A stretch of 64,000 nt of DNA from a bacterium (lineage in GTDB: Bacteria; Methylomirabilota; Methylomirabilia; Methylomirabilales; 2-02-FULL-66-22). The DNA lies in NCBI GenBank assembly GCA_029580855.1, contig JAKPQH010000004.1:1-64000 (forward strand). Reading direction: 5' to 3'. Position numbers and translations under genes: made by a program. The notes beneath the pieces are model-generated. The model had not been told where the DNA came from. It saw nothing but the letters and a program-made list of their open reading frames with translations, and ran no database searches. Shown here piece after piece: positions 17,515 through 26,265 of the stretch; the stretch's first letter is position 1, and every line of letters begins with the position of its first letter.

Positions 17515-17538
17515 CGGGGCCTCGCCGAAGAGGCCCCG
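17515..17538 (+). terminator. Rho-independent terminator after the KDPG-aldolase gene
   Basis: Perfect 9-bp stem CGGGGCCTC / GAGGCCCCG with a 6-nt loop, followed by TCGCCGTTTTCG. The T-run is short. Confidence 0.6.
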
Positions 17539-17570
17539 TCGCCGTTTTCGTCCTGGGAAGCGAGGCCTTC

Positions 17571-18566
17571 ATGAATTGCGTTGACCGGTTCCTTCGCGCC
17601 CTGAACGGCCAACCCGTCGATCGCGCCCCCGTCGTGGGCGTGACGAGCGTGGTCACGGTCGACCTGATGCGTCAGGTGGGGACCCGCTGGCCGGACGCCC
17701 ACCATGACCCCGAGCAGATGGTCCGCGCCGGCGCGTCCGCTCACGTTGTCTGCGGCCTGGAATCCGTCAAGGTGCCATTCGACATGGCCGTGGAGTCGGG
17801 CGCCCTGGGCGCGGACATCGACTTTGGAAGCGAAGCAACGCTTCCCAAGATCCGCACGCCGCCCTTTGCGGAGCCGGGCCAGCTTGTGTTCGGAAGCGAC
17901 GTCTTGAGTCGCGGACGGTTCCCGGTGGTCCTGGCGGCGATCCGGACGGCCAGGCGGAAGCATGGCGACTCGGTCCCGGTCGTCTCGTCAATGCTGGGAC
18001 CCTTCACCCTCGCGGGCTGCCTTTTCGGTGTGGAGACCCTGCTCGTCTGGATGCTCGAGGAGCCGGCGAAGGTGCAGGCCGCCATGACCGCGGCGACCCG
18101 CCTGGCCGGGATGTATATGCGGGCGCAGTTCGAAGCGGGGGCCCACGTGGTCCAGGTGTCCGAGCCGACGGCGTCGGGCGATCTCATCTCACCGGCGCAG
18201 TATGTTGAGCACGTGGCGCCCCACCACCGGGAGTTGACGGCCGGCGGTGACCGCCCCGTGATCACCCACATCTGCGGAAACATCACCCGCCACCTGCCAC
18301 ATCTGGCAACGACGGGCTTTCGCGGCGTCAGCTTCGACGCCAAGACCGACATCCAAGCCGCCAGAACGCACCTGAAGGGCAAGGCCGCCCTGATCGGCTA
18401 CGTCCCCACATCGCTCCTTCGCGACGGCTCCCCGGACGAGGTTCGCGCGTCAGCCCGCCAGTGCCTCGGGGAGGGCGTGGACGCCCTCAACGCCGGCTGC
18501 GCCGTGGCCCCGGACACCCCGCTCGACAACGTTCGCGCCATGATCGACGCGGCGAAGACGCGCTAG
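17571..18566 (+). CDS. MtaA/CmuA-type methyltransferase (uroporphyrinogen decarboxylase fold)
   Basis: A 331-residue protein of the URO-D superfamily, MtaA/CmuA branch. The zinc site is seen as VITHICGN (HxC) plus a later AGCAVAPDTPL cysteine, the H-x-C-xn-C pattern of methylcobalamin:thiol methyltransferases. True uroporphyrinogen decarboxylases lack this. Such proteins move methyl groups from a corrinoid protein to coenzyme M or another acceptor. No corrinoid protein or partner methyltransferase is adjacent, so the substrate is unknown. The region around SMLGPFTLAG and EPTASGDLISP is also typical. Confidence 0.85.
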   Translation: MNCVDRFLRALNGQPVDRAPVVGVTSVVTVDLMRQVGTRWPDAHHDPEQMVRAGASAHVVCGLESVKVPFDMAVESGALGADIDFGSEATLPKIRTPPFAEPGQLVFGSDVLSRGRFPVVLAAIRTARRKHGDSVPVVSSMLGPFTLAGCLFGVETLLVWMLEEPAKVQAAMTAATRLAGMYMRAQFEAGAHVVQVSEPTASGDLISPAQYVEHVAPHHRELTAGGDRPVITHICGNITRHLPHLATTGFRGVSFDAKTDIQAARTHLKGKAALIGYVPTSLLRDGSPDEVRASARQCLGEGVDALNAGCAVAPDTPLDNVRAMIDAAKTR

Positions 18567-18594
18567 GCCGCAAAAGTTCGACCCCGCCACCAAA

Positions 18595-18621
18595 AACGCC
18601 CCCCGCGATCCGGGGGGCGTT
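18595..18621. terminator. Bidirectional terminator between convergent genes
   Basis: Perfect 10-bp stem AACGCCCCCC / GGGGGGCGTT with a 7-nt loop, between the MtaA-like gene (+) and the RraA-like gene (-). It is preceded by CAAAA, so it carries a U-run mainly for minus-strand transcripts. Confidence 0.75.
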
Positions 18622-18638
18622 CCGGGTACCGGCGGCGC

Positions 18639-19292
18639 CTACCAGCGCCCGTATTTCGCAAAAACCTCTTCCATGGTCTTCCCGGCGCGCAGCTCCTCTT
18701 TCATGCTCCTCTCCGCGCGGTAGCACTCCTCCGCCGCCAAGAGGACCTCCTCGACCATCGGTCGCGGTACGACCACGACCCCGTCGATGTCTCCCAGGAC
18801 CAGGTCGCCGCTTCGGATCTCGAGACCCTGGAACACGATGGGTTGGCCGCAGTGTACCGGACGCCACCGGCCCACGGAGGACACGGGCCAGAAGCCGGTG
18901 GCGAAGATCTGAAACCCCGCCTGGATGATCATCTCGGTATCGCGGATCGGCCCGTCGACCACCACCCCGCGGCATCCGTTGTTTCGGACGACCAGCGCCA
19001 TGAACTCGCCCCAGGCCGCGCACACCTTCTCCTTGCCCGGGTCGAAAACGACCATCGAGTCCGCCGGCACCGCGCCCAGAAATTTCAAAATCTCCGGGCG
19101 ACAGTCGTAGCCCACATTCCCGTACGCCTCGCCCAGAGCCGGAAACGCAAATCCCGCCGCCCGCCGCTCCGGGAACAGGGGGCGCAACTCCTTTGCCAAG
19201 CACTGCCGCCGAAATCCCTTCTCGTCCAGGATGTCGGCGACGGCTCCGGTGTACAGCTTCTCGTAACGCTCGCAGATCTCTCGTGGGTTCAT
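18639..19292 (-). CDS. RraA-like protein (HMG/CHA aldolase family)
   Basis: A 217-residue protein of the RraA/MenG-like family. The substrate and metal site GVVVDGPIRDTEMI is intact (Arg and Asp of the aldolase site). Members act as 4-hydroxy-4-methyl-2-oxoglutarate aldolases or oxaloacetate decarboxylases; E. coli RraA regulates RNase E. Here, beside a sugar-acid transport cluster, a catabolic aldolase role is more likely. The C-terminal helical extension (SMKEELRAGKTMEEVFAKYG) is typical of the catabolic group. It is divergent from the RpiR regulator. Confidence 0.85.
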   Translation of the reverse strand: MNPREICERYEKLYTGAVADILDEKGFRRQCLAKELRPLFPERRAAGFAFPALGEAYGNVGYDCRPEILKFLGAVPADSMVVFDPGKEKVCAAWGEFMALVVRNNGCRGVVVDGPIRDTEMIIQAGFQIFATGFWPVSSVGRWRPVHCGQPIVFQGLEIRSGDLVLGDIDGVVVVPRPMVEEVLLAAEECYRAERSMKEELRAGKTMEEVFAKYGRW

Positions 19293-19428
19293 GAGGCGGC
19301 GTCCTCCTCTGAAAGGTGGAAAGTCGATGCTCTCGAATATCACGGTCGCCTCGGCATCGCAACCTTTTTCCCGCCCCGCTGGCGCTTGTGCGCCGATTCC
19401 GAGAACGAAGCCGCCGCGGGCTAATATA

Positions 19429-19443
19429 TGTAACAAAACTACA
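19429..19443. promoter_or_regulatory. Candidate operator for the RpiR-type regulator
   Basis: TGTA-N7-TACA palindrome (TGTAACAAAACTACA) in an AT-rich island (CTAATATATG) of the otherwise GC-rich divergent intergenic region, between the RraA-like gene and rpiR. Its position suits autoregulation and control of both directions. Confidence 0.45.
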
Positions 19444-19479
19444 GGGCGCGAGCGCCCGCGCCCGCGGACGGGCAACGGC

Positions 19480-20367
19480 ATGCGGCAGCCGCACCGACAC
19501 CAGCCACCCCACCCTCGCGGCGATTCTCGCGGCGTGCTCCGCGCCGTGCGGCTGCACCTCGACGATCTCCGCGATTCCGAAAAGAAAGTGGCCCGCGTCG
19601 TGCTGGAATCCCCCGACCAAGTCAGCTACCGCTCCATCAGCGAGCTGGCGGACAAGGCCGGCACCAGCGAGCCGACCGTCCTCCGGTTCTGCCGCGCCCT
19701 GGGGTTCCGCGGCTACCACGACCTCAAGATCCAGCTCGCGCAGGACCTTGTGCCCGAGGTCAAGAACATCCACGAGGATGTCACGGCCGGGGACGATCCA
19801 GTCACATTGGCCCGCAAGGTCCTCAACGCGAATGCCATCGCCATCGCCGACACCCTGGATACGCTGGACCCGGCGCACGTGGACAAGGCCATCCGGATTC
19901 TTGCCGGCGCCGAGCGGATCGAGTTTATCGGCTTCGGTGGCTCGGCGGCGGTGGCCATGGACGCCTACCACAAGTTTTTCCGGATCGGCATCCCGTGCGG
20001 TTGGCAGGACGACCCGCCCATGCAGGCGATGTCGGCCGCCCTGATGACCCGGCGCTGCGTGGTCGTGGCGGTCTCCCACTCCGGGTCGAGCAAGGACGTC
20101 GTGGAAACGCTGCAGATCGCCAAGGAGGCCGGCGCCGCCACCATCGCCATTGTCAGCCACCGGAAGTCCCCGGTCGCCTCGCTGGCGGACGTCGCGCTCT
20201 GCGTTCACAGCCGGGAGACCGGCTTCAAGCCGGAACCGATGTCTTCCCGCATCGCGCACCTGTCGGTCGTCGACGTGCTGGCGGTAGGCGTCGCCTTGAA
20301 ACGGCGCCGGGATTTCGTCGTCGGTGTCCGGAAGACACGAAAAGCGCTGGTGGGCAAGCGGTACTGA
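19480..20367 (+). CDS. RpiR-family transcriptional regulator
   Basis: A protein of about 295 residues. The N-terminal helix-turn-helix is LADKAGTSEPTVLRFCRALG, followed by FRGYHDLKIQLAQ. The C-terminal SIS (sugar isomerase) domain, which binds a phosphosugar, contains IEFIGFGGSAAVAMDAYHKF and VVVAVSHSGSSKDVVE. RpiR regulators usually control neighbouring sugar catabolic genes. It precedes the TRAP genes by 20 bp and is probably cotranscribed with them. The start is uncertain: the ATG at 19480 gives a Pro/His/Arg-rich extension, and a GTG just before VLRAVRLHLDD is a plausible alternative. Confidence 0.87.
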   Translation: MRQPHRHQPPHPRGDSRGVLRAVRLHLDDLRDSEKKVARVVLESPDQVSYRSISELADKAGTSEPTVLRFCRALGFRGYHDLKIQLAQDLVPEVKNIHEDVTAGDDPVTLARKVLNANAIAIADTLDTLDPAHVDKAIRILAGAERIEFIGFGGSAAVAMDAYHKFFRIGIPCGWQDDPPMQAMSAALMTRRCVVVAVSHSGSSKDVVETLQIAKEAGAATIAIVSHRKSPVASLADVALCVHSRETGFKPEPMSSRIAHLSVVDVLAVGVALKRRRDFVVGVRKTRKALVGKRY

Positions 20368-20386
20368 GCCGCCGCGGAGGTCGGCC

Positions 20387-20902
20387 ATGTCGGAGGGTCG
20401 TTTGGAGCGGTATCTCATTGCCGCCAATCGAACGGTCGTCTTTCTCATGATGGCCGTGATGGCGACGCTGGTCTTTATCAATGTCATCGCCCGCTACCTG
20501 CTCAACTTCTCCATCATCTGGGCGGAGGAGGTCTCCCAGTACCTCATGATCTGGATCGCCTACCTCGGGGCCGGTCTCGCCCTCCGCGAGGGACGCCACG
20601 TGGCTCTGGAGATGCTGCACGACCGTCTCCCGGTTGCGCTGAGCCGCACGCTGCGGACGACGGTGGCCGTGCTTGTCCTGGTATTTCTCGGCGTGGTGAC
20701 CGTCCTCGGCGTTCAGTTTGCCGCCTACGTCTGGAGCCAGGAGACCCCCGTCCTGAACATCTCTCTTGGCATCCCGTGTCTGGCGATTCCCATCGGCTCT
20801 CTCCTCTTCGGCGTGCATCTTGTCCTGATGTTCCGGCGCTACGCAGACAGAAGATTCGCGCCGGGCTACGTTCTGGAGGATCTTTCGGGGGAAGGGGTCT
20901 GA
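20387..20902 (+). CDS. dctQ: TRAP transporter small permease (DctQ family)
   Basis: A 171-residue inner-membrane protein with four predicted helices. The family signature between helices 1 and 2 is clear: FINVIARYLLNFSIIWAEEV, then SQYLMIWIAYLGAGLALREG. It forms the small membrane subunit of a sodium-driven TRAP transporter for an organic or sugar acid. The ATG at 20387 is preceded by GGAGGTCGGCC. The large subunit follows after 3 bases. Confidence 0.9.
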   Translation: MSEGRLERYLIAANRTVVFLMMAVMATLVFINVIARYLLNFSIIWAEEVSQYLMIWIAYLGAGLALREGRHVALEMLHDRLPVALSRTLRTTVAVLVLVFLGVVTVLGVQFAAYVWSQETPVLNISLGIPCLAIPIGSLLFGVHLVLMFRRYADRRFAPGYVLEDLSGEGV

Positions 20903-20905
20903 ACG

Positions 20906-22202
20906 ATGGGAATCGCCCTGGTCGTCGCTTTCCTTCTTGGTCTGGCCATCGGCTTTCCCGTCTCCCTCAGCATGGGCGGGTCCGGCTTGCTCGCCCTGCT
21001 GGTGGACGGAAAGCTGTCGCTGCTCACCGTGCCCCAGCGCTTCTTCAACGGGATCAACTCGTTCCCCCTGATGGCGGTCCCCTTCTTCATCCTGGCCGCG
21101 GACCTCATGAGCGCCAGCGGCATCACCCTGTCCCTGCTTCGCTTCACCACGAGCGTGGTGGGGCACATCCGCGGCGGCCTGGGCCACGTGAACATCCTCA
21201 CCCTTATGCTGTTCGCCGGGATCAGCGGGTCGGCCCTGGCTGACGCCGCCGACCCCGGCGCCCTCATCATGCGCATGATGAAACGGGCGGGCTACGACGA
21301 ATACTACTCCGCCGCCCTGACCGCTTCTACGGCGATCATGGGGCCCATCATTCCGCCCAGCATCATCATGGTCATCTACGCCATCACCGACAGCAAGGTC
21401 ACCGTGGCGGGGCTGTTCCTGGCCGGCGTGGTCCCCGGGGTGCTCATGGGCTTGGCGCTGGCCGTCCTCAACCATGTCACCGCCACGCGTCGGCACTACC
21501 TTTTCCGGTCGCCCCTGGCCACCTGGGAAGAGCGCCTGACCAGCGTCGGGAAGGCCATCCCCGCGCTGCTCATGCCGGTGATCATCATCGGCGGGATCCT
21601 GGGCGGCATCTTTACCGCCACCGAGGCATTGGCGGTTGCCGTCTTTTACGCTCTCTTCGTCGGCTTCGTCATCACCAAGAAGTTGACGCTCAGGAATCTG
21701 CCTAAGGTGGTGGTGCAGAGCGCCCTGGTGACCTCGGCCGCGCTCCTCATCGTCTCGATGGCGTCCCTATTTGCCAATATCCTCACCGTCGTCCAGGTTC
21801 CCCAGACGGTTGCCGCCTATATTACGGAGATCAGCCGGGACCCCACGGTCGTGATGACCGATGACCATCGTGGCGATCTTCGTTCTGATCTGCGGGATGT
21901 TTATCGACACGCTGCCGGCCGTCATCATCCTGGTTCCGGTGTTGGCCCCCTTGGCCGATACGGTCGGCATCGACCCTTTGCACTTCGCCATGGCCTTCGT
22001 GCTCAATATCACGATCGGCATGATCACGCCGCCGGTGGGGGCCGTCCTCTTTATCCTCACGGCGGTGGGGCAGCTGAGTTTCGAGAAGCTCTCGCGGGCC
22101 GTCCTGCCCATGGTGTTGGCCCTCATGGTGGTGCTGGCGATGGTGATGTACATCCCGGCAATCAGCCTGACGCTGCCGCGATGGTTCGGGTTCGCTCGGT
22201 AA
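20906..22202 (+). pseudogene. dctM: TRAP transporter large permease (DctM family), frameshifted by a 7-bp duplication
   Basis: Transport subunit of about 430 residues if read through. The first part ends ...EISRDPTVVMT. The rest, IVAIFVLICGMFIDTLPAVI and onward to the stop at 22202, lies in another frame. The break is an exact tandem duplication GATGACC GATGACC (21853-21866); removing one copy restores one continuous DctM of 429 residues. Family landmarks are AVPFFILAADLM, GISGSALADAA and ITPPVGAVLF. Either the transporter is inactivated, or this is a consensus/assembly error, since all the flanking sequence is intact. Confidence 0.85.
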
Positions 22203-22205
22203 CCT

Positions 22206-22269
22206 GGTTTTTTGCGCGACACGCGCAAGAAACCGAACGCGGTTTTTGTGCGCCGCGCGCGCAAAAACC
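22206..22269 (+). repeat. Two tandem near-identical palindromes between dctM and dctP
   Basis: Palindrome 1: GGTTTTTTGCGCG (22206-22218), ACA, CGCGCAAGAAACC (22222-22234). Palindrome 2: GGTTTTTGTGCGC (22241-22253), CGC, GCGCGCAAAAACC (22257-22269). The outermost arms can also pair with each other. They lie 15 bp before the dctP ATG and may be attenuating hairpins or paired operators. Confidence 0.7.
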
Positions 22270-22283
22270 AGGGAGGAAGTGTC

Positions 22284-23297
22284 ATGACGTGGAGAAGCGG
22301 GTATCTCGCGACCCTGGCCGTCCTGTTGCTCGCCCTCCCGACGGCCGCCCTGGCTCAGCAGAAGACCCTCAAGTATGCGCATTTCCAGCCGGCCCGACCT
22401 GATCAGCCGAAGCACGCCGCGGCGCTGGCGTTCAAGGACCACGTGGAGAAGGCGACCAACGGCTCGGTCAGAGTCGAGATTCTGCCGGCCGGCCAGTTCG
22501 GCAACGACGCCGATACGATGACGGGCCTCCGGCTCGGCACGCTGGAAATGGCCGTGGCCCACGACGGGGCCATCGCGACCGTCTACAAGCCCATCGGCGT
22601 TCTCGGTATCCCCTTCCTGTACGACAACCACGAGCATGCCTGGCGGGTGTACGACAGCGACTGGCTGAAGGGCTTCTCCGACGACATGATCAAGAAGACG
22701 GGCATCCGATTGATGAGCCTTGCGGACAATGGGGTGCGTCACTTCACGAACAGCAAGCGCGTGATCCGGACCCCCGACGACATGAAGGGGCTCAAGATGC
22801 GCGGCATGCCCAGTCCGGTTTTCCAGACCCTCGTGAGCTCCCTCGGCGCCAGCCCGTCGGCCATCCCCTGGGCGGAGCTACCGACCGCGCTCCAGCAGAA
22901 GGTCGTGGACGGGCAGGAGAACGGCGTGACCAACATCATCGCCGCCAGCCTGTACCAATACCAGAAGTACATTACCCTGGACGGCCACGTCTGGAGCGTG
23001 CATGGCTACACGATCAACGAGAAATTCTACCAGGGTCTCTCGCCCGTCGAGCGGAAGGCAGTGGAGGAAGGCACGCAGAAGGCCACGGCCATTCACCGCA
23101 AGATGACGAGCGACCAGGACAAGAACGCCAAGGAGATCCTGACCAAGCTCGGCATGGAAGTCACAGAGATCACCCCGGCGGAGCTGGCGAAGTTCCGGGA
23201 ACTCGCGCAGCCGCCCGTCAGGGCCTGGGCGGAGAAAGAGATTGGTCAGGAGTACGTGGACAACCTCTTCAAGGCCATCGCGGCGACACGAAAATAG
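22284..23297 (+). CDS. dctP: TRAP transporter periplasmic substrate-binding protein (DctP family)
   Basis: A 337-residue secreted binding protein. The signal peptide is WRSGYLATLAVLLLALPTAA, cleaved at ALAQQ. The mature part follows the DctP pattern: LKYAHFQPARPDQPKHAAAL, GQFGNDADTMTGLRLGTLEM, a central KGLKMRGMPSPVFQ with the conserved arginine that grips the carboxylate, and QKVVDGQENGVTNI. It delivers an organic or sugar acid to DctQM. The ATG at 22284 has GGGAGG upstream. Confidence 0.92.
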   Translation: MTWRSGYLATLAVLLLALPTAALAQQKTLKYAHFQPARPDQPKHAAALAFKDHVEKATNGSVRVEILPAGQFGNDADTMTGLRLGTLEMAVAHDGAIATVYKPIGVLGIPFLYDNHEHAWRVYDSDWLKGFSDDMIKKTGIRLMSLADNGVRHFTNSKRVIRTPDDMKGLKMRGMPSPVFQTLVSSLGASPSAIPWAELPTALQQKVVDGQENGVTNIIAASLYQYQKYITLDGHVWSVHGYTINEKFYQGLSPVERKAVEEGTQKATAIHRKMTSDQDKNAKEILTKLGMEVTEITPAELAKFRELAQPPVRAWAEKEIGQEYVDNLFKAIAATRK

Positions 23298-23414
23298 GAG
23301 CCGACGCGTCTCACGCGCGATGTGACGCTTGAGCACGGGTCCCGCGATTCGAACCGCCGCAGGCCCCGCCCGGGGGACCCGGCTTCATTCCTGTGAGAAT
23401 TGGAGACCTGATCG

Positions 23415-24326
23415 ATGAAAGCCCACGGAATCATCGTCGCGTTGCACACCCCGCTCACCGCCTCCGGGGAGATTCATGAGGAGGCCCTGCGGGACCACCT
23501 GGAGTGGATGGTCCAGTCGGGCATCCACGGCATCTTCCCCTGCGGCACCATGGGGGAGGGAATCGCGCTCTCCGACGCGCAGCGCCGGCGTGTTGCCGAG
23601 ATCTGCGTCGAGCAGGTGCGGGGGCGTATTCTCGTCATGCCCCAGGTCACGACCAATAATACAGCGGGCTGCATCGCGCTGGCGCGCCACGCCCGCGAGA
23701 AGGGGTTTGGCGCGGTCTCGGTCATCGCTCCGTATTTCTACCCGTCGGACGGCCCGGCGCTCGACGCGTTCTTCGGCGAGATCGCTGCATCGGTGCGCGA
23801 CGTGCCGGTCTTCCTCTACAACAACCCGGGCCGCTCCGCCTCGGACATCCCCTCCTCCCTCGTCGGCAAGCTGGCGACGAAGACCAAGAATATCGCCGGA
23901 ATCAAGGACTCCAGCAAGGACCTGATCCTGTTCCAGGAGTACGTCGAAGTTGGCGGCGAAGGCTTCGCCTGCATCGTCGGCACCGACGGGCTGGTCTTTC
24001 CGGCCATGATGGTGGGGGGCGCCGGGGTCGTCTCTGCCGTGGCCAACCCGTTCTCCGAGCTGATGGTGGCCCTCTACGACGCCGTCATCGCCAAGCAGTA
24101 CGAGCGGGCGCGAAAACTCCAGCTTCTCGTCAACCAGCTCCAGGTCGTCTTGAAGATCGGACCCTATCTCGCCGGCTACAAGGAGATCATGCGGCTCCGC
24201 GGGCGGCAGTTCCCGCTGGCCATGAAGGCGCCGCTGCGTGGTCTGACCGAGAAGGAGACTGCCGAGATTCACGCGGCGTTCGAGTCGTTGCCAAAAGCCG
24301 TGTTCGACCCTTCGCGCTTGAAGTAG
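23415..24326 (+). CDS. DapA-like lyase/aldolase (dihydrodipicolinate synthase family)
   Basis: A 303-residue class I TIM-barrel lyase. The family tyrosine is in VFLYNNPGR and the Schiff-base lysine in NIAGIKDSS; the carboxylate-binding loop is CGTMGEG. Its place in a TRAP/kinase/RpiR cluster makes a sugar-acid role (KDG aldolase or ketodeoxyglucarate dehydratase type) more likely than lysine synthesis. The exact substrate cannot be read from the sequence. It ends 26 bp before the FGGY kinase remnant. Confidence 0.87.
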   Translation: MKAHGIIVALHTPLTASGEIHEEALRDHLEWMVQSGIHGIFPCGTMGEGIALSDAQRRRVAEICVEQVRGRILVMPQVTTNNTAGCIALARHAREKGFGAVSVIAPYFYPSDGPALDAFFGEIAASVRDVPVFLYNNPGRSASDIPSSLVGKLATKTKNIAGIKDSSKDLILFQEYVEVGGEGFACIVGTDGLVFPAMMVGGAGVVSAVANPFSELMVALYDAVIAKQYERARKLQLLVNQLQVVLKIGPYLAGYKEIMRLRGRQFPLAMKAPLRGLTEKETAEIHAAFESLPKAVFDPSRLK

Positions 24327-24352
24327 GGATCCCGTAACGGCGAGTTCGAACC

Positions 24353-25530
24353 ATGCCCGAACGCGGGACCGTGCTCGCGGTTGACATCGGAACGTCGGCG
24401 ACGAAAGCCGTGCTCTTCGACGGCCAAGGCCACGTCTTGTCCCTGGCTCGCCGCCCATATCCCCTTTCTACGCCTCGGCCGGACTGGGCCGAGCAGGACG
24501 CGGCGGTCGTCTACGCCGCCGTCCTGGAGGCCATCCGCGAAGCCTGCGCGGCGCGGCCCACGGGCTGCGGGGTGGATGCGGCGGCCTTTAGCGCCCAGTG
24601 GTACAACACGATGCCGGTCGGGGCTGACGACCGGGCACTCTGCCCATACCTCACCTGGTCGGACCGCCGCAGCGCCGCCATCGCCGATGGCCTGCGGCGG
24701 TCCGAGGGCGGTCGCCGCATTTATCGGGCCACCGGGTGCCCGCTGGATGCAATCTACCCGCTTTCGAAAATCATCTGGCTGCGCCAGGCGGCCTTGCCTG
24801 CCCCGCCCGTGCGCTTTATTTCCATCAAGGAGTATGTTTTCCGTCGCCTCTTCGGCGAATACGTCGTGGACTGGTCCATGGCCTCGTCCACCGGCCTCTT
24901 CGACATTCGGCGGCGGGAGTGGTGCCCGGAGGCGCTGGATGCCGCCGGCATCGACCGGACCCGGCTCTCCACGCCCGTCTCCCCCTACCAGATCTTCACC
25001 CGCTGGGCGCCGGATGCCCTGGCGCGCACTGGCCTACCTCAAGGGATTCCGTGTGTGATCGGCGCGGGAGACGGCGTCCTGTCCAGCGTCGGCGCCGGCG
25101 CCGTCGGGCGAGGGATCGCTGCGGTGAACGTGGGCACTAGCGCCGCCTGCCGATACCTGATCTCGACGCCGACGATCGATCCACACGAACGCCTCTGGAC
25201 CTACGCGCTCGACGAGCGCCGGTGGGTGATCGGCGGCATCGCGAGCAGCGGCGGGATCGTCTACGACTGGTTCGTCCGGCAGTGCGCCGCTCGAGACCCG
25301 GAGGGCGACCCGCCCGCGCCCGAACCGCATACCGCGCTCAACGATCTGGCGGCCCGGGTTCCGCCGGGCGCGGAAGGCCTCATCTTCCTCCCGTATCTTT
25401 CCGGTGAGCAATGCCCTGTCTGGGACCCCGAGACGACGGGCGGTTTCTTCGGGTTGACGCTTCGCCATGGGCGTGGGCATCTCGCCCGCGCTGTCTACAA
25501 AGGCATCGCCCTCTCCCTGGCCCGCGTGGC
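24353..25530 (+). pseudogene. FGGY carbohydrate kinase, C-terminally truncated
   Basis: The first 390 or so residues of a gluconokinase/xylulokinase-type FGGY kinase. It starts TVLAVDIGTSATKAVLFDG, carries CPYLTWSDRRS with the substrate-binding Asp, and reaches LIFLPYLSGEQCPVWDPETT and AVYKGIALSLARVA. The expected C-terminal ATPase segment (GG...S...Q..AD) is missing. At about 25530 the sequence turns, in another frame, into the C-terminal half of a 2-hydroxyacid dehydrogenase. This looks like a deletion that fused two genes. Confidence 0.8.
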
Positions 25531-25991
25531 CGGAGGAGGCGGCCCGCGACCTCGGCATCCGCCGCGTGGAGCCGGACGACCTGCTCGCATGGGCCGACAT
25601 CATCAGCCTACACGCGCCGCTCACCCCCGCGACGACGGGACTGGTCGGCGAGGCGGCGATCGCCGCCATGAAGCCAGGCGTATGGATCGTGAATACCTCC
25701 CGCGGGAGGGTCGTCGACGAAAAAGCCATGTATAAAGCACTCAAGTCGGGGAAAGTGGCCGGCTACGCCACCGACGCCTTCGAGAACGAGCCGCCGGTCG
25801 GCAGCCCGCTTCTCGCCCTGCCCAATGTGATCGCCACGCCCCACATGGGCACGCACACGCGAGAATCCCTGCAACTCATGGGTGACCGGGTCGTGGACGC
25901 TGTGCTCCGCGTCTTCCGCGGCGAGCGTCCGGAGTTCGCCGTGAACCCCGAGGTCTACAATCGTTCCCCCACCATTCCCAGGCCGCGCTAA
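25531..25991 (+). pseudogene. D-2-hydroxyacid (phosphoglycerate-type) dehydrogenase, C-terminal fragment
   Basis: From EEAARDLGIRRVEPDDLL onward this is the NAD-binding and C-terminal part of a D-2-hydroxyacid dehydrogenase: ADIISLHAPLTPATTGLVG, MKPGVWIVNTSRGRVVDEKA, the catalytic Glu in ATDAFENEPP, and His in ATPHMGTHTRES. The N-terminal substrate domain and the GxGxxG motif are absent. The fragment directly joins the truncated FGGY kinase in a different frame. Before the deletion it was probably part of the same sugar-acid cluster. Confidence 0.8.
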
Positions 25992-26265
25992 AAGACGCCC
26001 TTGAACCTGCAACCACCGAGATGCCGGAAGCTCGGTCGAAGCGCCAAATTGTCGAATGGCCCGGTCGCCGGCCGGCCTCCGCTTCCCCGGTGGCTTTTCG
26101 CGGGTCATGGCTCGCGGCTCGATACGGCCGGCACCAGGCACTCCCTTCCATCGCCTCCATCGCAGCCTTGAAAAGTGGCCGACAACCTGTTAGCGTTCCA
26201 GACGAAATTGGCATTTCGTTCGCCCCTTTCTCCTCAACCGACGTATCTCTGGGTGAGGCTCGCGT

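Noticed and set aside
21861..22202. A separate small membrane-protein gene after dctM
   Set aside because: It is the C-terminal part of DctM displaced by the 7-bp duplication, not an independent gene.
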